A DNA stretch of 64,000 nt from Chitinophaga agrisoli (GTDB taxonomy: Bacteria; Bacteroidota; Bacteroidia; Chitinophagales; Chitinophagaceae). This document shows, piece after piece, positions 9,074 through 18,572 of this stretch. A program made the position numbers and the translations under genes. The first letter of the stretch is position 1; each line of letters begins with the position of its first letter. The DNA lies in NCBI RefSeq assembly GCF_008386695.1, contig NZ_VUOC01000002.1:550481-614480 (forward strand). Reading direction: 5' to 3'. Below the pieces are notes generated by a model, which ran no database searches, had not been told where the DNA came from, and saw nothing but the letters and a program-made list of their open reading frames with translations.

Positions 9074-9328
9074 ATGCAGACAGATGCCAATAAGGAGTTG
9101 CAGGAAAAAATCAGATTATCCCGTGAAGCATTTGAAATAGCTCAAAACGTGAGTGAGCGGCTAAATGAGCGCTTTAAGATAGCTGACCTGGGCGTTGCTG
9201 CCAATGCGCAGAAGGTATTGGTAGTTTCTGGAAGGATAGACAGCGAATCGCTGAAGACGGAAGTGATGAATTTCCTGAGTACAATGATGCCTGGTTGGCA
9301 GTTGAATGTTGAACTGGGGGTAAGCTAA
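9074..9328 (+). CDS. Small hypothetical protein
   Basis: This 84-residue cytoplasmic-looking protein has a charged, helical N-terminal half (NKELQEKIRLSREAFEIAQN, SERLNERFKIADLG) and a more beta-like C-terminal half (KVLVVSGRIDSESLKTEV and MPGWQLNVELGV). No family is recognised. It starts at an ATG 13 nt after an A-rich stretch and ends 8 bp from the convergent helicase gene. Balanced composition suggests a real gene, though it could be fast-evolving or of foreign origin. Confidence 0.6.
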   Translation: MQTDANKELQEKIRLSREAFEIAQNVSERLNERFKIADLGVAANAQKVLVVSGRIDSESLKTEVMNFLSTMMPGWQLNVELGVS

Positions 9329-9336
9329 TAATGCCC

Positions 9337-12300
9337 TCAGGTGAATGAGCTCATGGTGACATACCCCCCGTTTCTTTTCACGTCCGATATCAACTCGCGG
9401 TAGGCGGCCGTCCACCCCACCGCTTCCGCCGACCCGAGTACAATCACCTGTGTGATCGCGCGCGATAAACCTACCAGCAGCTTCCGGTCCGTCATGCCGC
9501 TATCATCATGGGCAATGCTTTGAATGCTGCCAGCTTGTTTCGGGCTGGATACCGTAGTAGAAAAGATGATCACCCTTTTTTCGTTTCCCTGAAAACGTTC
9601 CACCGTATCTATCATCAGCTCTTCTTCTTCCAGCCAGTGCGCCGGTAATAAAGATTTTATTTCAGCTATCTGCGCCCTGAAAGGAGTAATGATACCAATA
9701 TCCTTTAGCTGCAATCCTGCCTGCCCGTGTAGCATGCTCACCAGCTGGGACACTATCCGGGCTTCCGCTGGGTTTCTTTTCAGCCCGCTGCCATTTTTAG
9801 TTTCGATAAATACAGTCCGGCTTTTGCTTACCGGATAAAACGGGTTATCCGGGTTTAACTGGTAGGGAGCGGAGATATCTTGCTGCTCCTCTTTCCCCGG
9901 TAGCAGCGGTTTCAGGTAGTGCCGGCTTATCAGTTCCGCTATCTGCTGATGCATCCTGTAATGGTTCGTAAGCTGTCCGTAGGCGGTGGTCCACTTTTTA
10001 TCATATGCATTACGGAACAAACGTTCGAACAATGATACCCTGAAATCCCGGATCCCCAATTTCCAGAGGTACCCCTCTTCCGCGGTGATGCATAACCGGT
10101 CATCTTGTGTTACTACGGAGGGCAATTGTTTATGATCTCCTATCAGCACAAACTTGTCAAATACCGATAATACGCCGGCCAATTGTGCTTCCGTCAGCTG
10201 GGATGCCTCATCCACCACCACCTGTTTAAATGGATACAGCCGCTGCAAAAGCAGCAGATTATTCTGAAAACTGGCAACAGTGGTCACGATCACCGTATGC
10301 GACTGGGCAATCTGCCGCCACACATCCGGATCTTTTTCATCTGCTATCTGCATGGCAAACAACTGATCGTCTTCCACATATTTGCTGCCAACACGCAGAT
10401 ACCGGATGGGTTTTCCATCCCTGGGATGTTTTAATTGCTGGCAGATCCCTTCCACAGCGGCGTTTGTAAACGCAAGCACAAATACAGGCCCCTTTCCCTC
10501 CTGCAGGGTATAGCGCAGGTAATTCACCAGGAATGTACTGGTTTTGCCGGTGCCCGGGGGCCCTTGCAGCAGATAATAATCGTCTGCAGAAAGCGCATCC
10601 TTCAACGCCATATACTGATCTGCAGAAAGCGTAGCAGGCAGCGCATATGATCTGTCTGTAAAAACGGGCGCATCGTGCCCCAGGATCAATCTCTTTTTTC
10701 GCTCACTGGCCGCCAGTACATTAAACAGGCTGGATATCACACTCCAGAAATTCCGCTCGTACAGATCAGGTTCCACCCCCCAGTATTCAAACTCGTCAAA
10801 ATACGCGTAGTAGGTCTGCTTGTTGTGAATGGATATAGTAATATGGTCCTGGTTCAGCGCTTCAATAGAGCCTTTGAGGATATGCTGCGCCAGGCAATTT
10901 TCCGTTTCGGGGTAAAGGATCACCAGGTCTCCTTTTCTGAAGGCATGGGTCATCGGCTCGCTCATCTGCAGCAGTATATGCCCCTTTGGAACCTTTTTGC
11001 CCACTATCCGGAGATGGGAAATGATCCGGAATGTTTCCTTTTTATAGTCCGCATTATCTTTCCAGAAAGCCGCAAAACCGTTGTTCGTATCCTCCTCCTC
11101 CCGTAGCAGATGTCCCACTTTCGCGTTGATCATTTCCCGCACGGTAAAAGCGGCCAATGCCTGGTAATATTGCGTTGCAATACGCGTTGGGTCGTATAAC
11201 GCCTGAAACCGCTGCAGCTCATGTTCGCTAAACTTTGACAGGCCGGATACGCCGTATTCTTTAATTTTTCCCAAAAAACGATAGTCATCCCTGGAAAAGG
11301 CGTATAGTTTTGACACGATCTTATTTCGTAAACGCAGCATGACATGCCACTCGCGATGCTCCGTCACAATATTCCGGTAAGGGGAAATGGTGCATTTGGA
11401 ATAGAATACAGCATTGGTGCCTTTCCTCTCCTCGCCATATGTGCTTTTCAGTAACAGGTCGTATCCCACCACCTGCATCTTATGGTTCGCCCATGCAATG
11501 GACATTTCAGGATCACTGGGCCCTCCGCTCTTTAGTTCGATAATATTCCGGCTGCCCTTTGCCTGATCGATCGCCAGCATATCCAGACGCCCCTGTAAGC
11601 CATACTGCGCGGAAAAATACGTGGGCTCCACCCATACCTTGTGAACAGCCTCTTCTTTTACCAGCATACGGATATTTCCGGAATGCTCCGCTTTTACGGA
11701 CCTTCTGATCTCCTGCATTTCCTGCCGTCCCAGGTAGGCAGCCTTCAGCGCATTATCCCGCTGCGCATCGTCAAATACTTCATCAAGGCCTTTTTCATTG
11801 TTACATATAAATTCGTCCAGACAGGCGCCAACGATCGTTCCCTTTAATGCGGCAGCTCCCGGCAGATTTTCCACCAGCTTACCAAGAAAAAATGTATCCT
11901 CGTTGGCCCCAAACTGGTTAAAACACTCGCCAATGGATGTAACATCCATCAGAAAATCAGGCTCCAATACCAGGATCGAATCATATCGGGTAGTATAATG
12001 GTTCTTCCCCTTGTTGGACATATTCTTTAATGACAGGATCGAATCCGCCGCGATCAGGTCCCTGATATAGGTAAAGTCTATAGTGGCGTTGCCGCTTTGA
12101 TGTTCCCGGATCTCGATGGCCAGCACACCTTCCATATCATCCAGATCATAGGCGCTTAAAGTAAAATACTTCAACCCATCCTCCACCTCCACCGCTGAGC
12201 AAGCGGTACAAAGCACATGGATATCCCTTTGCTGGGCCGGGGTTGCACGGGGTATCATCCTGGAAAAATAATCTTCTATATAGCCGGCTTGGGCAGGAAC

Positions 12301-12642
12301 AGGCTGATGCTGCAACCGGTATAAGATCCGCTTTACCAGCATTACCCCCTGGCTAACCATTTCATCATGCAGGGCAATTTTAACGCCCAGACCAGGCAAC
12401 CGGCGGAATGCGTTCAAATTCCGTGTTTCCTGCTCGGAGAAGGGCAATTCCATAAGTATATAGCGGAACCGCGCGTAGAAGTTACCGAACGCCCTCTTCT
12501 CCCTGTTGGTGATATGTATAATTAGTTTCCGGAAAGTGGTATGCACTTGTGTAAACCGGTCCCCGGTATTACCGGCAACGGAAGTGATCAGATCCAGCTC
12601 GTTTAAAAATTTCTCTGCATACCCGGCATTCGGCGAACTCAT
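9337..12642 (-). CDS. Dna2-like nuclease-helicase (PD-(D/E)XK + SF1 helicase)
   Basis: The 1101-residue protein combines two activities. Around residues 350-385 is a PD-(D/E)XK (RecB/Cas4-type) nuclease core: GRLDMLAID with the metal-binding Asp, then IIELKSG (E-x-K), then an MQVVGYDLLL helix. From about 690 is an SF1 helicase of the Dna2/Upf1 type: Walker A GPPGTGKTS (about 696), Walker B VVVDEASQ (about 809), GDHKQLP (about 837), ERFQGNEK (about 1015) and VGLSRA (about 1060). The order nuclease-then-helicase matches Dna2. I do not see the downstream cysteine cluster of Fe-S Dna2/Cas4 nucleases. It is likely to work on DNA ends or flaps, in repair or defence. No partner gene is adjacent. Confidence 0.9.
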   Translation of the reverse strand: MSSPNAGYAEKFLNELDLITSVAGNTGDRFTQVHTTFRKLIIHITNREKRAFGNFYARFRYILMELPFSEQETRNLNAFRRLPGLGVKIALHDEMVSQGVMLVKRILYRLQHQPVPAQAGYIEDYFSRMIPRATPAQQRDIHVLCTACSAVEVEDGLKYFTLSAYDLDDMEGVLAIEIREHQSGNATIDFTYIRDLIAADSILSLKNMSNKGKNHYTTRYDSILVLEPDFLMDVTSIGECFNQFGANEDTFFLGKLVENLPGAAALKGTIVGACLDEFICNNEKGLDEVFDDAQRDNALKAAYLGRQEMQEIRRSVKAEHSGNIRMLVKEEAVHKVWVEPTYFSAQYGLQGRLDMLAIDQAKGSRNIIELKSGGPSDPEMSIAWANHKMQVVGYDLLLKSTYGEERKGTNAVFYSKCTISPYRNIVTEHREWHVMLRLRNKIVSKLYAFSRDDYRFLGKIKEYGVSGLSKFSEHELQRFQALYDPTRIATQYYQALAAFTVREMINAKVGHLLREEEDTNNGFAAFWKDNADYKKETFRIISHLRIVGKKVPKGHILLQMSEPMTHAFRKGDLVILYPETENCLAQHILKGSIEALNQDHITISIHNKQTYYAYFDEFEYWGVEPDLYERNFWSVISSLFNVLAASERKKRLILGHDAPVFTDRSYALPATLSADQYMALKDALSADDYYLLQGPPGTGKTSTFLVNYLRYTLQEGKGPVFVLAFTNAAVEGICQQLKHPRDGKPIRYLRVGSKYVEDDQLFAMQIADEKDPDVWRQIAQSHTVIVTTVASFQNNLLLLQRLYPFKQVVVDEASQLTEAQLAGVLSVFDKFVLIGDHKQLPSVVTQDDRLCITAEEGYLWKLGIRDFRVSLFERLFRNAYDKKWTTAYGQLTNHYRMHQQIAELISRHYLKPLLPGKEEQQDISAPYQLNPDNPFYPVSKSRTVFIETKNGSGLKRNPAEARIVSQLVSMLHGQAGLQLKDIGIITPFRAQIAEIKSLLPAHWLEEEELMIDTVERFQGNEKRVIIFSTTVSSPKQAGSIQSIAHDDSGMTDRKLLVGLSRAITQVIVLGSAEAVGWTAAYRELISDVKRNGGYVTMSSFT

Positions 12643-12804
12643 AGTATAGCGATTAGTAGATGGGTGTACTCTTTATTCAGGTGATCCTTCAAAGATCTGG
12701 TTTCCAAAGTTGCTAGCCAAATTTATTGGCAGAACGGTAAAGCTGATATATGCAGCTTTATCTTATACAGCCAATACATTATATTTTCGGCGACTAGGAG
12801 CCCA

Positions 12805-13425
12805 TCACAAGGCATCCAGTCTAAAATACCCCATATGCATCGGATCTTCTGCAATACCTGGCTGCGGGGTGACTATTAACCTGTATTGATCTTTTATACC
12901 GGCAGGCAAAATATCTGCTATATCATAAATATCATCTACATCAACACCATATTTATCATCTACATGTGCAGATTGCGCATGTTTGAAAAAAGCGGTTCGT
13001 TTTCCCTGCGTTATGGCCATTTGTTTATCGCTGGCTACCGTAATGATCTTATAGTGAAACTCTTCAAACTCATTTTCCTTATAGCCGCCAAGATTAATAA
13101 AAAAAAGCCGCGGTTCCACCGCAGGTGATTGCGCTGCAGCTGCAATTGCGGGCATAGCTTCCCGGGAGGCCACCCGGATGACATATCCGTTAACGGCAGT
13201 GACTTCCCGCCAGGCATCAATATGAATTTTAGGCGCGGCCTCTGGCCAGAACTCCAGAATAGCGGGTACAAGATCTTTCAACGAAAGACCAATACTAAAA
13301 AAAATATCGTGTTGTTCCGTATGACGGCCATTGGGCTTACAGCCCAGCAGCAACATATATAGTTTAGGCGCTGATACCATGTAACATGTGCGGTTGTTGC
13401 GGTCAAGGTACCTCAGAAAATTCAT
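12805..13425 (-). CDS. DUF1543 protein
   Basis: The 206-residue protein contains the DUF1543 signature twice: KLYMLLLGCKPNGRHTEQHD with FFSIG and IHIDAWREVTAVNGY in the first half, and a second, weaker copy in LFFINLGGYKENEFEEFHYK. Internal duplication is typical of the family. The biochemical role is unknown. The start is uncertain: the ATG at 13425 adds 15 residues before a second ATG (13380), and the domain starts at about residue 20. It is 17 bp downstream of the amidohydrolase gene and on the same strand, so they may be cotranscribed. Confidence 0.85.
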   Translation of the reverse strand: MNFLRYLDRNNRTCYMVSAPKLYMLLLGCKPNGRHTEQHDIFFSIGLSLKDLVPAILEFWPEAAPKIHIDAWREVTAVNGYVIRVASREAMPAIAAAAQSPAVEPRLFFINLGGYKENEFEEFHYKIITVASDKQMAITQGKRTAFFKHAQSAHVDDKYGVDVDDIYDIADILPAGIKDQYRLIVTPQPGIAEDPMHMGYFRLDAL

Positions 13426-13442
13426 ATTATCAACATGGCAAC

Positions 13443-14858
13443 TTACTTCACGAAGCTTACATCCCCTTCTACCTGCATAAGCAGGTTATCCACATCTGTC
13501 CGGCTTAAAAATTTTCCATTTACAATTACTGAATAGATCTTTTTTGTATTACTGATACTTTCCAGGGGATTTGCATCCAGCAATATCAAATCGGCAATTT
13601 TACCTTTCTCAACACTACCAAGATCCTTATCCTTCTGAAGAAATTTTGCCGGATTGATAGTAGCAGTTTGTAGCGCCTCAAATGGCGACAAGCCAGCTTC
13701 TACCATCAGTTCAAGCTCATCATGCAGACTAAACCCCGGCATCAGGAAAGGGTTTGCAAGATCTGTACCTGCAAGTATTTTCACGCCTGCCCGTTGCATA
13801 TCTGCCACAAGTTTCAGGGATTGCTTAAAAAACATGGCCCGCTGTAGCGAGTCACCAACGATCCTGGCTGGCAAGGCTTTTTTCCATGTTTCTTTAAGTG
13901 AGCCCGGAAAATACTTCAAACGGCTATCGTTCAGGAGGCGGGTTAAATTAGCACCGGAAGAAAATATCTGCAAATTTCTTAACGTAGGGCATTGCCATGT
14001 TTCGTTACGAAGAAAGATAGAAAACAAAGCGGCTGCCTTCTCGTCATCATATGTTTCCGTGGCTTTAAAACTGGCCTGCATTCGCTTTATGGTACCCTGA
14101 ATTGCCGTAGCAGAAATTGTAAGCTCCTTTCTGATCTCAACTTCTTTTGATGAAACGGAGATAAGGATATCTGATAAATGTTCGATACTCCGTTGGCCTA
14201 AATTGGAAGCTTCAGCGGCAGTACTTGAAAAAGGCACATGACCTTCAAAGGGGATATTCAGTTTTTTCGACTCCCCGGCAATGGCCAGGTAAATGCCCTT
14301 CCCAAGTGTATTGTACACCTTGATGAAATCAGCTTTCTGCTGTTTATAGGACCGGACTATCTCTTCTGCTGCGTCAATATTGGCAGGATAGGTAAACAGC
14401 AGGGTATCCGGTTGAGGCGGGCCATCCAATATTCTTCCTGTTACTGCGCCCAGGCGTGGTCCCAGAATTTTGGAAGATTGAATCTCATCACGTATGTGGT
14501 CTATCTCTGCCAAACCCATATCACTCGCCATATCACGTATACCCGTAACGCCATTGGCTATAAAAAGAGGGAAAAAATATTGAAGTCTTCCTTTTCGTAA
14601 ACTATGCGTATGCATGTCCCAAAGACCCGGGATCAGGTATTTTCCTCTCCCTTCTAAAATGGTGGCTTGCGCTGGAATACTGGCTTTTTCGTCCAGAGAA
14701 ACAATTCTATTTCCTTCAATAACAACCAACCTGTCTTTGGTTACCTTATTATCTATTACGTCTATTATGGCAACATTCTTTATGACCAATACATTATTTT
14801 GTCCTAAACAACAAAGAGGGAGCAGCAGTAGAAGAACAACAATACATCGCTTACTCAT
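13443..14858 (-). CDS. Secreted amidohydrolase-family protein
   Basis: This 471-residue protein starts with a hydrophobic signal segment (CIVVLLLLLPLCCLGQ) and has the metal-dependent amidohydrolase fold: an N-terminal beta sandwich, then LIPGLWDMHTHSLR with the HxH metal site (about 80), EGHVPFS (about 206), SIEHLSD (about 224) and the Asp in LAGTDLANPF (about 364). It closes with the KDLGSVEKGKIADLILLDANP segment typical of imidazolonepropionase/prolidase-type members. It probably cleaves C-N bonds of a cyclic amide or peptide in the periplasm; the substrate is unknown. The cysteines near the signal end (CC) leave a lipoprotein possible. Confidence 0.88.
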   Translation of the reverse strand: MSKRCIVVLLLLLPLCCLGQNNVLVIKNVAIIDVIDNKVTKDRLVVIEGNRIVSLDEKASIPAQATILEGRGKYLIPGLWDMHTHSLRKGRLQYFFPLFIANGVTGIRDMASDMGLAEIDHIRDEIQSSKILGPRLGAVTGRILDGPPQPDTLLFTYPANIDAAEEIVRSYKQQKADFIKVYNTLGKGIYLAIAGESKKLNIPFEGHVPFSSTAAEASNLGQRSIEHLSDILISVSSKEVEIRKELTISATAIQGTIKRMQASFKATETYDDEKAAALFSIFLRNETWQCPTLRNLQIFSSGANLTRLLNDSRLKYFPGSLKETWKKALPARIVGDSLQRAMFFKQSLKLVADMQRAGVKILAGTDLANPFLMPGFSLHDELELMVEAGLSPFEALQTATINPAKFLQKDKDLGSVEKGKIADLILLDANPLESISNTKKIYSVIVNGKFLSRTDVDNLLMQVEGDVSFVK

Positions 14859-15083
14859 AGTAGCAATTTGTAAGTTGATGAAATATATGGGGCATTGAAT
14901 CCTACGGAGAAACCCGAAGTGCTTAGTATCCGGTCTCTTATGTCTACCAGTATTTAAATTAGCGAAAAGTTTGTTGAAAGAGTTAAAAAATTTCCATCGA
15001 CCAGGAAATCCAGTGCAACAAATAAGTATTTATGCGTATACGGTAACACTCAGCATCACCTCTCCCCTTCCGGAAATATTCCT

Positions 15084-16163
15084 TCACTTGTTTAAAATTG
15101 CTTTACCTTCTTTATCATAGTCCCAACCCCTGCCTGGAGAACCATCCATCTCATATGTCTGATAATGCCCAAACTCAACTCCGTTTAAAGAATACATAAT
15201 AGAAGAGACCACTCCATTATCATGATAATAAATTACCGTTCTGAATTTCTTCTCCGGGTCTATTATTTCCTCTCTGCTAATTTTACCTAGCCGTGTATAC
15301 TCTCTTGAAATGATGGCTCTCCCGTAGCTGTCAAAAATAGTTTCATATTGAGCCTGCACTCTTTTATAAACAAAGTTTAGGGAATCTTCGGTTTTATAAA
15401 AGTCCTCTATAAGCAATTTTTTCCAACTCTTTTCTATTGTTGAATCGTAGTATATCCTGGATGCATTCAGCGGTTTACCCCTTTCATAATAATCGTCCTC
15501 ATAAATTTGTCCTGTCTCATAAAACCATGCTGCCTTTCCATCTAAGGTATCATTTACATAGGATTGCCGGCAAAATAGCATCCCGTTAGGATACCAGATC
15601 TTTCGTGCTCCGTTTAGCTTCCCATTAACATAGCTCTCTTCTATTTCAATCTTACCATTTTTGTAAAACTCTTTCCTCTCTTCACTCACAAATTTGCGGA
15701 TTGGATGCCCATACAGTTTCCTTAGCTGGTCCAATTCCTGCAAGCCGCTGCCGTATTTCCAGTCTCTTCGCCCGTCCCGTTCTTTGTATCGCCTGTTTCT
15801 ATCACAAGGTAATATTGAAACTTTATTATTTTTTATCGTACCAAATAGTAGCCATTCTTCTCCCTTTGAAACACCAATGTCGCAGGAAGAGTTTTTCGCA
15901 TATTCAAGGATTTTGTCGATTTTTTCTCCTTTAAAAAGTTCAAGGACTTTAAAAGACAATTGTCCAATAGTTTCGTGGTCATCTTTTGTAGGCTCCTTCA
16001 AAATTTGATCATCAATTATTTTGACATGTGCTATGAAGCTGTATTCTTCCAACTGGGCCAAACTGTCTATTGTCAAAATATCACTACAAACACAGGCCTG
16101 CGAAGTCTGACTGATGAAACCTGTCGAAATGAATATAATTACTATTCTTAAATACTGTCTCAT
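15084..16163 (-). CDS. Secreted MORN-repeat (YwqK-like) protein
   Basis: This protein of about 359 residues starts, in my choice, at the ATG at 16163, which puts a signal peptide (LRIVIIFISTGFISQTSQA) directly before CVCSD. A longer frame from a TTG at 16202 lacks this. The first about 140 residues have four to five cysteines and resemble the netrin/TIMP-like N-terminal module of such proteins. The second half has MORN-type repeats: NGKIEIEESYVNGKLNGARK, YPNGMLFCRQSYVNDTLDGK and YETGQIYEDDYYERGKP. YwqK-type MORN proteins are often annotated as antitoxins; binding or scaffolding is the safer statement. It is preceded by the unknown gene at 16203. Confidence 0.75.
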   Translation of the reverse strand: MRQYLRIVIIFISTGFISQTSQACVCSDILTIDSLAQLEEYSFIAHVKIIDDQILKEPTKDDHETIGQLSFKVLELFKGEKIDKILEYAKNSSCDIGVSKGEEWLLFGTIKNNKVSILPCDRNRRYKERDGRRDWKYGSGLQELDQLRKLYGHPIRKFVSEERKEFYKNGKIEIEESYVNGKLNGARKIWYPNGMLFCRQSYVNDTLDGKAAWFYETGQIYEDDYYERGKPLNASRIYYDSTIEKSWKKLLIEDFYKTEDSLNFVYKRVQAQYETIFDSYGRAIISREYTRLGKISREEIIDPEKKFRTVIYYHDNGVVSSIMYSLNGVEFGHYQTYEMDGSPGRGWDYDKEGKAILNK

Positions 16164-16202
16164 AGAATTATCTGTAACGGCAAAACGCTCGCTGATCTGC
16201 AA

Positions 16203-16697
16203 CTACCACAAATCCCGCTCCTCAAGATGGCTCACATTCAACGCATAATAAAAATAACCCATCGTGCTGCTCTCTTCTCCCCCCATATGCATCTCATCCG
16301 TCATGGAAATATGCAGATCCTTAAAAAACCATTCCCCATCTTCATTTCTGGTTATGGGCGCATACTTTGATAACCCTGTAGCGATAGTTTCCATCTCATC
16401 GTTAAAATCAAATGAGAATTCAAAAATCTGTATCCCATCACAGTGATGAATTTCCAGCTCCATCAACAGATCATCCTTATCATAATTCAGAGAGAAAAAA
16501 TCCCCGGTTGATTCGCTGTCATCATAAATATCGTTCCGCACAATAATGGGCGGCTCTGTACCGCCTAAGGGAATAACCCGGTTCTGTTCTTCATAGGTTC
16601 TGCCCAGTTGCGCCCGCACTGACTCCCGGGAAGCGCCAAACTGCAGTTGGATATTGTCTAAAACAAACTCCTTTGTTGATAGATAACGGAAGATCAT
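16203..16697 (-). CDS. Hypothetical protein, immunity-like
   Basis: The 164-residue protein is acidic and soluble, with no signal or membrane segment. It contains alternating beta strands (FSLNYDKDDLLMELEIHH, IQIFEFSFDF) and ends in YFYYALNVSHLEERDLW. Size, acidity and setting are like immunity proteins of polymorphic toxin systems, but I recognise no family and no toxin gene is next to it. It lies 8 bp after the lipoprotein gene (16706) and 39 bp before the MORN gene, so the three may form an operon. Confidence 0.6.
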   Translation of the reverse strand: MIFRYLSTKEFVLDNIQLQFGASRESVRAQLGRTYEEQNRVIPLGGTEPPIIVRNDIYDDSESTGDFFSLNYDKDDLLMELEIHHCDGIQIFEFSFDFNDEMETIATGLSKYAPITRNEDGEWFFKDLHISMTDEMHMGGEESSTMGYFYYALNVSHLEERDLW

Positions 16698-16705
16698 AAG
16701 CTCCT

Positions 16706-17566
16706 CTATTTTGCTTTAATATAATTATGCTGGATCGTATAAGTATGCTGGTCTTCCGTTGCTTTTTGTGTGGCTAATTTGCCTTCCGCATCATAAGCAT
16801 TGGTATAATTAAGGCCGGCCTCATCACCCTCCTCATCTTTTCTCGAAAAACTTGTCAGGTTATTTTTCCCCAGGGAAACGATTCCCCCAACATTCTCCTG
16901 CATAATGGCCATGAGGTATGGGTTCTGGGAAAACAAACTCAGGTAGGCATTGGGATGGTTATCATAAGTGAAGGTGTATTCCTCGATAGTTACATTACCG
17001 GGATCTCCCGCGTAGTTATTATATTTGTGCTTATGCACTTTTACCGGGTTGCCGCCGCTATAGGTAAATTCAGTATAGCTGAGCTGTTTACCATTATTAT
17101 CTTCATATACCGTGTCCTTGCTCCCCAGTAATGCTACCTGGTTATCACTGTTGAATGATATAACTGTACTGTCCCTTAATTCATGATCATCTGCTCTCAG
17201 CTCAAATACGGTTATCTTATTGGCGCCATATACCAGGGAATCCAGCTCGTAGAAATCGTCGAATTCATACCATCGCGCGGAAGTGCATTGCTTGTGGTCA
17301 TTATAGAAGAACTGTATGCGGTCATGCCATGTGTGGCTGTATCCGTTGTATTCCAGGAACAGCTCCGCCGGCGTATTGTCTGGATTGTAGCTAAGGCTGT
17401 CATAAGGAACAGCTTCCTGCTGATTGCCGTCTTCGCTGGTAAGAACGGTTGAAAGAGGCAGATAAGCAGGCGTTTCCGGCTTTGTACCGCCGTCATCATT
17501 CTTTTTACAGCCACAAAATGTAATAATGGCCAAAACCAATAGTTTGGAAACAGATAATTTCTTCAT
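16706..17566 (-). CDS. Hypothetical lipoprotein
   Basis: This 286-residue protein has a lipoprotein signal (KLLVLAIITFCGC, then KKNDDGG), matching the Bacteroidota habit of Cys-Lys-Lys followed by an Asp/Gly-rich linker. The body has repeated strand pairs (VLTSEDGNQQEAVPYDSLSY, FFYNDHKQC, FTYSGGNPVKVHKHKYNNY, YTFTYDNHPNAY) typical of Bacteroidota YD-repeat-like or DUF4595-type surface lipoproteins. Its role is unknown; it is probably anchored in the outer membrane. It is the first gene in a possible operon with 16203-16697. Confidence 0.75.
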   Translation of the reverse strand: MKKLSVSKLLVLAIITFCGCKKNDDGGTKPETPAYLPLSTVLTSEDGNQQEAVPYDSLSYNPDNTPAELFLEYNGYSHTWHDRIQFFYNDHKQCTSARWYEFDDFYELDSLVYGANKITVFELRADDHELRDSTVISFNSDNQVALLGSKDTVYEDNNGKQLSYTEFTYSGGNPVKVHKHKYNNYAGDPGNVTIEEYTFTYDNHPNAYLSLFSQNPYLMAIMQENVGGIVSLGKNNLTSFSRKDEEGDEAGLNYTNAYDAEGKLATQKATEDQHTYTIQHNYIKAK

Positions 17567-17789
17567 GGATGTTATCTAATCGTTTGATTTTGAGTTCGCA
17601 TTTGCATTCCGTTTTTGTACCTCCTTACGGGGTTATTACAGGGTTACCTGGTTTTCTTAAAGGCTACGTTTGATATTTGGGTTAAATGACGCCGAAAGAT
17701 ACAAAAATTTATATTTTTTCATAACAAGTAAAACAACCGCCATGCGAATGCCACACATAAAAATGGCTAACTACCCCTTCCCCATTATG

Positions 17790-18491
17790 CTATTCATCTT
17801 CGTACTCATCTTCTTCATCATCCATATCCTCAATAGACAAATAAAACCAACCTACATCTAAATGGTCTAACATGTCATTAAACCGGTCCCGGTTATTGGT
17901 ACCAATAAAAATACCGGAACAGTTTTGGTTTTCGTCAAATGACAGGGTGATCACTTCGGTATAATCGCGGGTGTAGATCCGCTGCGAACTATTCGAAAGA
18001 TCTTCCAATTCCTGCCAGTTATCTTTAATATAATCAATGACTTCCGGTTTAACCGCCTCCAGGCAGTTGCCATTGAATAGCAATCCCCCTAAAACGCCAT
18101 TATACACCGCCAACATTAACAAACAAGCTGCCAGTGGAAACTCCAAATGCCAATCAGGATCCGCTTCACTACTGGAATAGTTACCATATACAAGCGGATC
18201 CGGATCCATGAAGTTTTCCTTTTTTACACCCCAGGAAACCACACCCTGGTTCTCTTCATAAAACATCAAATACCCATCTTGGGAAATCCATACTTCTTCA
18301 CATCGTAACAATCTGTTATGAGCATTGTTTAGCGATTCATGACTGCCCAAACTGAGGTAGTACGCTCGCAACGTAGCAGGCAACTCAATATTCAACCGCT
18401 TTTCCAATGCCACGATCTCGCTTTCTTTTAATCCGAAGTTTTCATCTTCGGGAATTCCATACAAATGTCTGATCTTTTGAAAATAAGTCAT
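17790..18491 (-). CDS. SMI1/KNR4 (SUKH) family protein
   Basis: The protein has about 233 residues and opens with YFQKIRHLYGIPEDENFGL, followed by KESEIVALEKRLNIELPATLRAYYLSLG, the classical SMI1/KNR4 beginning, and VWISQDGYLMFYEENQGVVSWGVK. SUKH proteins are mostly immunity proteins of contact-dependent or secreted nuclease toxins. There is a very acidic tail (EDMDDEEDEYEDE). The frame opens with a TTG at 18497, but the ATG at 18491 is the better start. No toxin gene lies next to it, so it may be an orphan immunity gene. Confidence 0.85.
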   Translation of the reverse strand: MTYFQKIRHLYGIPEDENFGLKESEIVALEKRLNIELPATLRAYYLSLGSHESLNNAHNRLLRCEEVWISQDGYLMFYEENQGVVSWGVKKENFMDPDPLVYGNYSSSEADPDWHLEFPLAACLLMLAVYNGVLGGLLFNGNCLEAVKPEVIDYIKDNWQELEDLSNSSQRIYTRDYTEVITLSFDENQNCSGIFIGTNNRDRFNDMLDHLDVGWFYLSIEDMDDEEDEYEDE

Positions 18492-18572
18492 ACGCAAATA
18501 GTTATATCAACCGGGTCTCTTTGGCGCGGTTGATCAATGTAACAATATTACTCACCTGAAATTTATGCCGCG

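Noticed and set aside
9337-12642. Cas4-like protein indicating a CRISPR-Cas locus
   Set aside because: The nuclease core is of the same superfamily, but the helicase fusion and the absence of cas genes or repeats nearby argue against it.
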